This document shows, piece by piece, positions 16,401 to 17,718 of a stretch of 17,718 nucleotides of DNA (positions are counted from its first letter, which is position 1; every line of letters starts with the position of its first letter). A program made the translations under genes and the position numbers. The stretch covers positions 1 to 17,718 of the forward strand of contig JAFGJS010000043.1 of assembly GCA_016928995.1 (NCBI GenBank), read 5' to 3'. The notes beneath the pieces are model-generated. The model saw only the letters and a list, made by a program, of their open reading frames with translations. It was not told the origin of the DNA and made no database searches. The stretch comes from Candidatus Sumerlaeota bacterium (GTDB taxonomy: Bacteria > Sumerlaeota > Sumerlaeia > JAFGJS01).

Positions 16401-16660
16401 CGGTCGCGCACGTCCAGTCCAGAGGGTTCCAGCCAACCATAACCACGTTGCGCTGTGAAGAGCGTCTTTGCATCAACCGGAAAATAATCCGGCGCGATCA
16501 TCGTGTCGCCAAAATCGAACCGGTATCCGGAGGCTAAGGCTGGCGCGCAGGATAGGATCAGAAATAACGCGGAAACAATTCCCAAACTCCGCAACGAGCC
16601 AATCATCTCCGCCGGTTTTATACGCTGCATATCGATCATTTCCCCATTTTGAGTATGCAT
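13475..16660 (-). CDS. Large secreted putative polysaccharide-degrading enzyme
   Basis: Up to 1061 residues. A signal peptide lies at about 19-43 (hydrophobic core then ALA before SGYRF); Cys38 within ILSC could alternatively be a lipobox. Residues about 45-190 (YRFDFGD, then strands to WVINSLTLEP) resemble a galactose-binding-like carbohydrate module. Residues about 225-610 are mostly helical and recall alpha/alpha-toroid lyases or hydrolases, with conserved-looking SGEAPGGGRTGEHIWDD (near 507) and NQFHSSLKHRYASWSG (near 567). A beta-sandwich region follows, then a second carbohydrate-binding-like module (about 820-905) and a tail with DLDNDGQAD (near 1007), like a calcium loop. The exact family and substrate are not recognised. 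The ATG at 16660 lacks a ribosome binding site; in-frame ATGs at 16630 (GGGGA about 10 nt upstream) and 16606 also keep the signal peptide. Confidence 0.75.
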   Translation of the reverse strand: MHTQNGEMIDMQRIKPAEMIGSLRSLGIVSALFLILSCAPALASGYRFDFGDTMIAPDYFPVDAKTLFTAQRGYGWLEPSGLDVRDRTTPGDSRRDFIFGQGPATFRIAGLKPGKYLLTIVSGDMEYGDHVTRVRISGNTLELPLMNPARSEFATLTVTITAQDSVEMIFDSPEDNWVINSLTLEPTMEDREPNVTRQAVTFEDIQNAAEKTPSTVEASQPEYLPEIRFHLTSRPWTPVNEPKSAQFDRIERAIHALAECQHWNEANPSDAKNGAIIDPFDNVEIQYATPHFSFIVAVLLTEGRSIDLAEQGARALDRATLDISSGKCNGNHGEFFAAPIVKALRIYESLQAQYPQITGERIETWKKRLSANRNVFMNMNVRQNWRTFAMEGEWLREQDGYISDGVAWNEACWLQKAEGGQRERFLEDSQRYGLKPNFCLYHDHTADPETFAYNGATTANLLKMLGFGYNGPSADEMRAIIEHNLRSSLLLMSGSGEAPGGGRTGEHIWDDTIYSVGFERMAEIFAQKGNLRLAGQFRRATQLLLQSHARFQQERGWFSITKNQFHSSLKHRYASWSGLTNYGCFTLTCLTETLQGRKTEIPEQATPSEIGGYAVTLDPSFSNIFLNAGGMQAQICTRGETDAYGWVQWHTLGITRFSRMGFESRLGPGAGHVNPDFSDGVSFSPAFLENGKWTRVCLQPKRFQGKFHTEFVHPLLVRGTYTIAPLPGQTGPAFEMQLTLTPDGALVDTRCVSGDMMPEQFGVIWPLFEFDGRTVLNTQIAESIASTAYPRMNGAQSVQPASQAAKADEALEWTGVDGGEGGATTIGFHYALGVDRKAMRRMKLIVNQVPQPDLVFLSTGAWDDWHQLYAPVTLERGTKNTIRIEPAGDSGNQAVIDELRVYPAMPSEPEPDQQNFIALQLSHQLDANSPSVRGGYGDFRPVRVTDSNRGTVETFVYPRNAGDPDAESVRASFKRDGLNFSSVLGRVEGALYVGRTSAGGVGDSIDLDNDGQADVTFDQPCAFILQLNNGKVSAIETDQAVTADINGEKLRLDPFTPSPLE

Positions 16661-17044
16661 GCCAGACTACGCGTAAGCCTGACTCCAAATAACTGGATAT
16701 ATATCATGCCAGCCGCTTCGGCGTCAATGCATGAGACCAGCGCCGGCCAAATCATCCACGCTTCTCAACCGATTTCAAAAAAGCAAAGAACCTGATTAAA
16801 ATGCGGTGAATATATAGATGGGCTGGAGTTGGAGCCGAAATGAGTGATTGTATCCGTTGTCGCTTTCAGATTCCATTCGCATCAAGATCTTAAAACGCGG
16901 CGCTGACGATTGCCGCTCTCATCTTAAATGATGTCATATGCGGACTTTTTTATATCGTTTTCTGCCGGTTCTCATTCATCGCGTGTCTACAGGCGTGGCC
17001 GTCGTGCCGGGGCGCTGTCGCGATGAGCGATTCCGCAGCATGCG
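16661..17044. other. Gene-free stretch with a promoter and a weak terminator
   Basis: No protein gene of useful length was found in this 384-bp region. It holds the enzyme promoter (16698-16727) and, further right, the downstream tail of the second sigma-54 activator transcript. A weak - strand hairpin GCGGC/GCCGC (16897-16901 with 16912-16916, 10-nt loop) followed by GTTTT may end that transcript about 130 nt after its stop codon. Confidence 0.45.
16698..16727 (-). promoter_or_regulatory. Promoter of the large secreted enzyme
   Basis: On the - strand TTGACG (16722-16727) and TATATA (16698-16703) are spaced by 18 bp, with an extended -10 TG dinucleotide just before the -10 box. Transcription would begin near 16691, about 30 nt before the first ATG and about 60 nt before the ATG at 16630. 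Confidence 0.5.
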
Positions 17045-17718
17045 CTATTTCAAGTCATATTTTTTGATCAGGGCGTGGAAGTGGGTTCTTTGCATGCCGA
17101 CGTCTTCAGCCGCGCGGCTGATATTGCTGTCATTGCGGCGAAGGCTTTCCAGCAGGAATTGACGCTCCAGACGCTCCACCGCCGTCTCGCGCACCTTTTG
17201 TTTGAGTTGCTTCATCTCCTCCCAGGTGTGCGGCAGGTTGCTCTTCGGAGTGTGGAGCGGCGCTTGACGGATCTCCTCGGGCAAATGCTGCACTTCGATG
17301 CGTTCGCCGTCGCAGAGAATCGCCATGCGCTGGACCATGTTTTTCAACTCCCGCACGTTGCCGGGCCAATGATAACTCTCCATCAGCGCCATGGCCTCGG
17401 GAGTGAATCCGGCGGCGCGAACGGGATTCTTGCGGCGAAACGCCTCCAAAAGGCACATGGCCAGCAGCGGAATGTCGCCGTGGCGCTCGCGCAACGGCGG
17501 CAGGTGGATTGGCACGACATTCAGCCGGTAGTAGAGGTCTTCGCGGAATTCGTTCCTCCGCACCATTTCAGCGAGATCGCTGTTGGTGGCGGTGATCAGG
17601 CGGATGTCGATGGGCCGCTCCACAACGTCGCCGACGCGCTTCACGCTGTGGGATTCGAGCACGCGCAGCAGTTTCCCCTGAGTTTCCTTGGGGATGTTGC
17701 CGGTTTCATCCAGAAACA
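17045..17718 (-). CDS. Sigma-54-dependent transcriptional activator, C-terminal part (partial)
   Basis: The window edge cuts this gene. The visible 223 residues begin at Walker B (FLDETGNIP) and run to TAG at 17045-17047. Present are the sensor and arginine-finger segments of the AAA+ domain (ITATNSDLAEMVRRNEFREDLYYRL, in two pieces ITATNSDL and FREDLYYRL), PPLRERHGDIPLL, and HWPGNVRELKNM. A linker leads to a Fis-type helix-turn-helix (NISRAAEDVGMQRTHFHALIKKY). Walker A and the GAFTGA loop lie outside the window, so sigma-54 contact cannot be confirmed, nor can the sensory domain. The DNA-binding end resembles many NtrC-family response regulators. It shares domain type with the activator at 1113 but its recognition helix differs (RTHFHALIKKY against RALYNKMRRY), so they should bind different sites. 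Confidence 0.9.
   Translation of the reverse strand, partial: FLDETGNIPKETQGKLLRVLESHSVKRVGDVVERPIDIRLITATNSDLAEMVRRNEFREDLYYRLNVVPIHLPPLRERHGDIPLLAMCLLEAFRRKNPVRAAGFTPEAMALMESYHWPGNVRELKNMVQRMAILCDGERIEVQHLPEEIRQAPLHTPKSNLPHTWEEMKQLKQKVRETAVERLERQFLLESLRRNDSNISRAAEDVGMQRTHFHALIKKYDLK

Noticed and set aside
16840-16893. A 17-codon + strand frame with a CxxC (MSDCIRCRF...) preceded by GGAG
   Set aside because: Too short to accept without conservation data; a chance hit is likely.
16938-17162. A 74-residue + strand frame
   Set aside because: It overlaps the end of the partial sigma-54 activator in antisense and its composition is Arg/Leu-rich without features.

Overview
The window looks like chromosomal DNA of a Gram-negative-type bacterium with moderately high GC. 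Supporting traits are Shine-Dalgarno starts, secreted proteins with signal peptides, sigma-54 activators with a GAFTGA loop, multi-PAS hybrid kinases, and an ECF-type sigma factor fused to a membrane segment. This mix recalls under-studied lineages such as the PVC group or candidate phyla like Sumerlaeota or Hydrogenedentota. That placement is an inference from gene style; no marker gene in the window settles it.

Layout. Bases 1-73 hold the end of an unknown + strand gene. Two small - strand genes follow: a secreted OB-fold-like protein (269-601) and a 47-aa Lys/Pro-rich CKNC protein (708-851), with a strong terminator at 151-191. A sigma-54 activator with a degenerate receiver (1113-2570) reads +, behind a promoter loaded with TTCCG/CGGAA palindromes. 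Next come a GT87-like membrane mannosyltransferase (2687-4183), a terminator, and a four-PAS hybrid histidine kinase (4377-7256). The kinase stop abuts the stop of a convergent B12-binding/radical SAM/DUF2344 fusion gene (7257-9914, -, TTG start).

Region 10045-13209 is the most unusual part. An intact tRNA-His(GTG) on the - strand (13210-13287) has its 3' half duplicated at 10045-10093, about 3.16 kb away on the 3' side. This is the geometry left by integration into a tRNA 3' end. Between the two copies are only two good genes: a membrane-anchored ECF-like sigma factor with an extracytoplasmic domain, and a secreted seven-repeat beta-propeller protein. No integrase is present. By eye this segment is more AT-rich than the genes beside it.

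To the right lie a 1061-aa secreted protein resembling a polysaccharide-degrading enzyme (13475-16660, -) with its own promoter, a gene-free stretch of nearly 400 bp, and the C-terminal part of a second sigma-54 activator (17045-17718, -) cut by the window edge.

Working model: most of the window is regulatory and cell-surface functions. The best candidate for an undescribed system is the tRNA-His-flanked pair of membrane-tethered sigma factor and propeller. No CRISPR array, insertion sequence, transposase or rRNA was seen.
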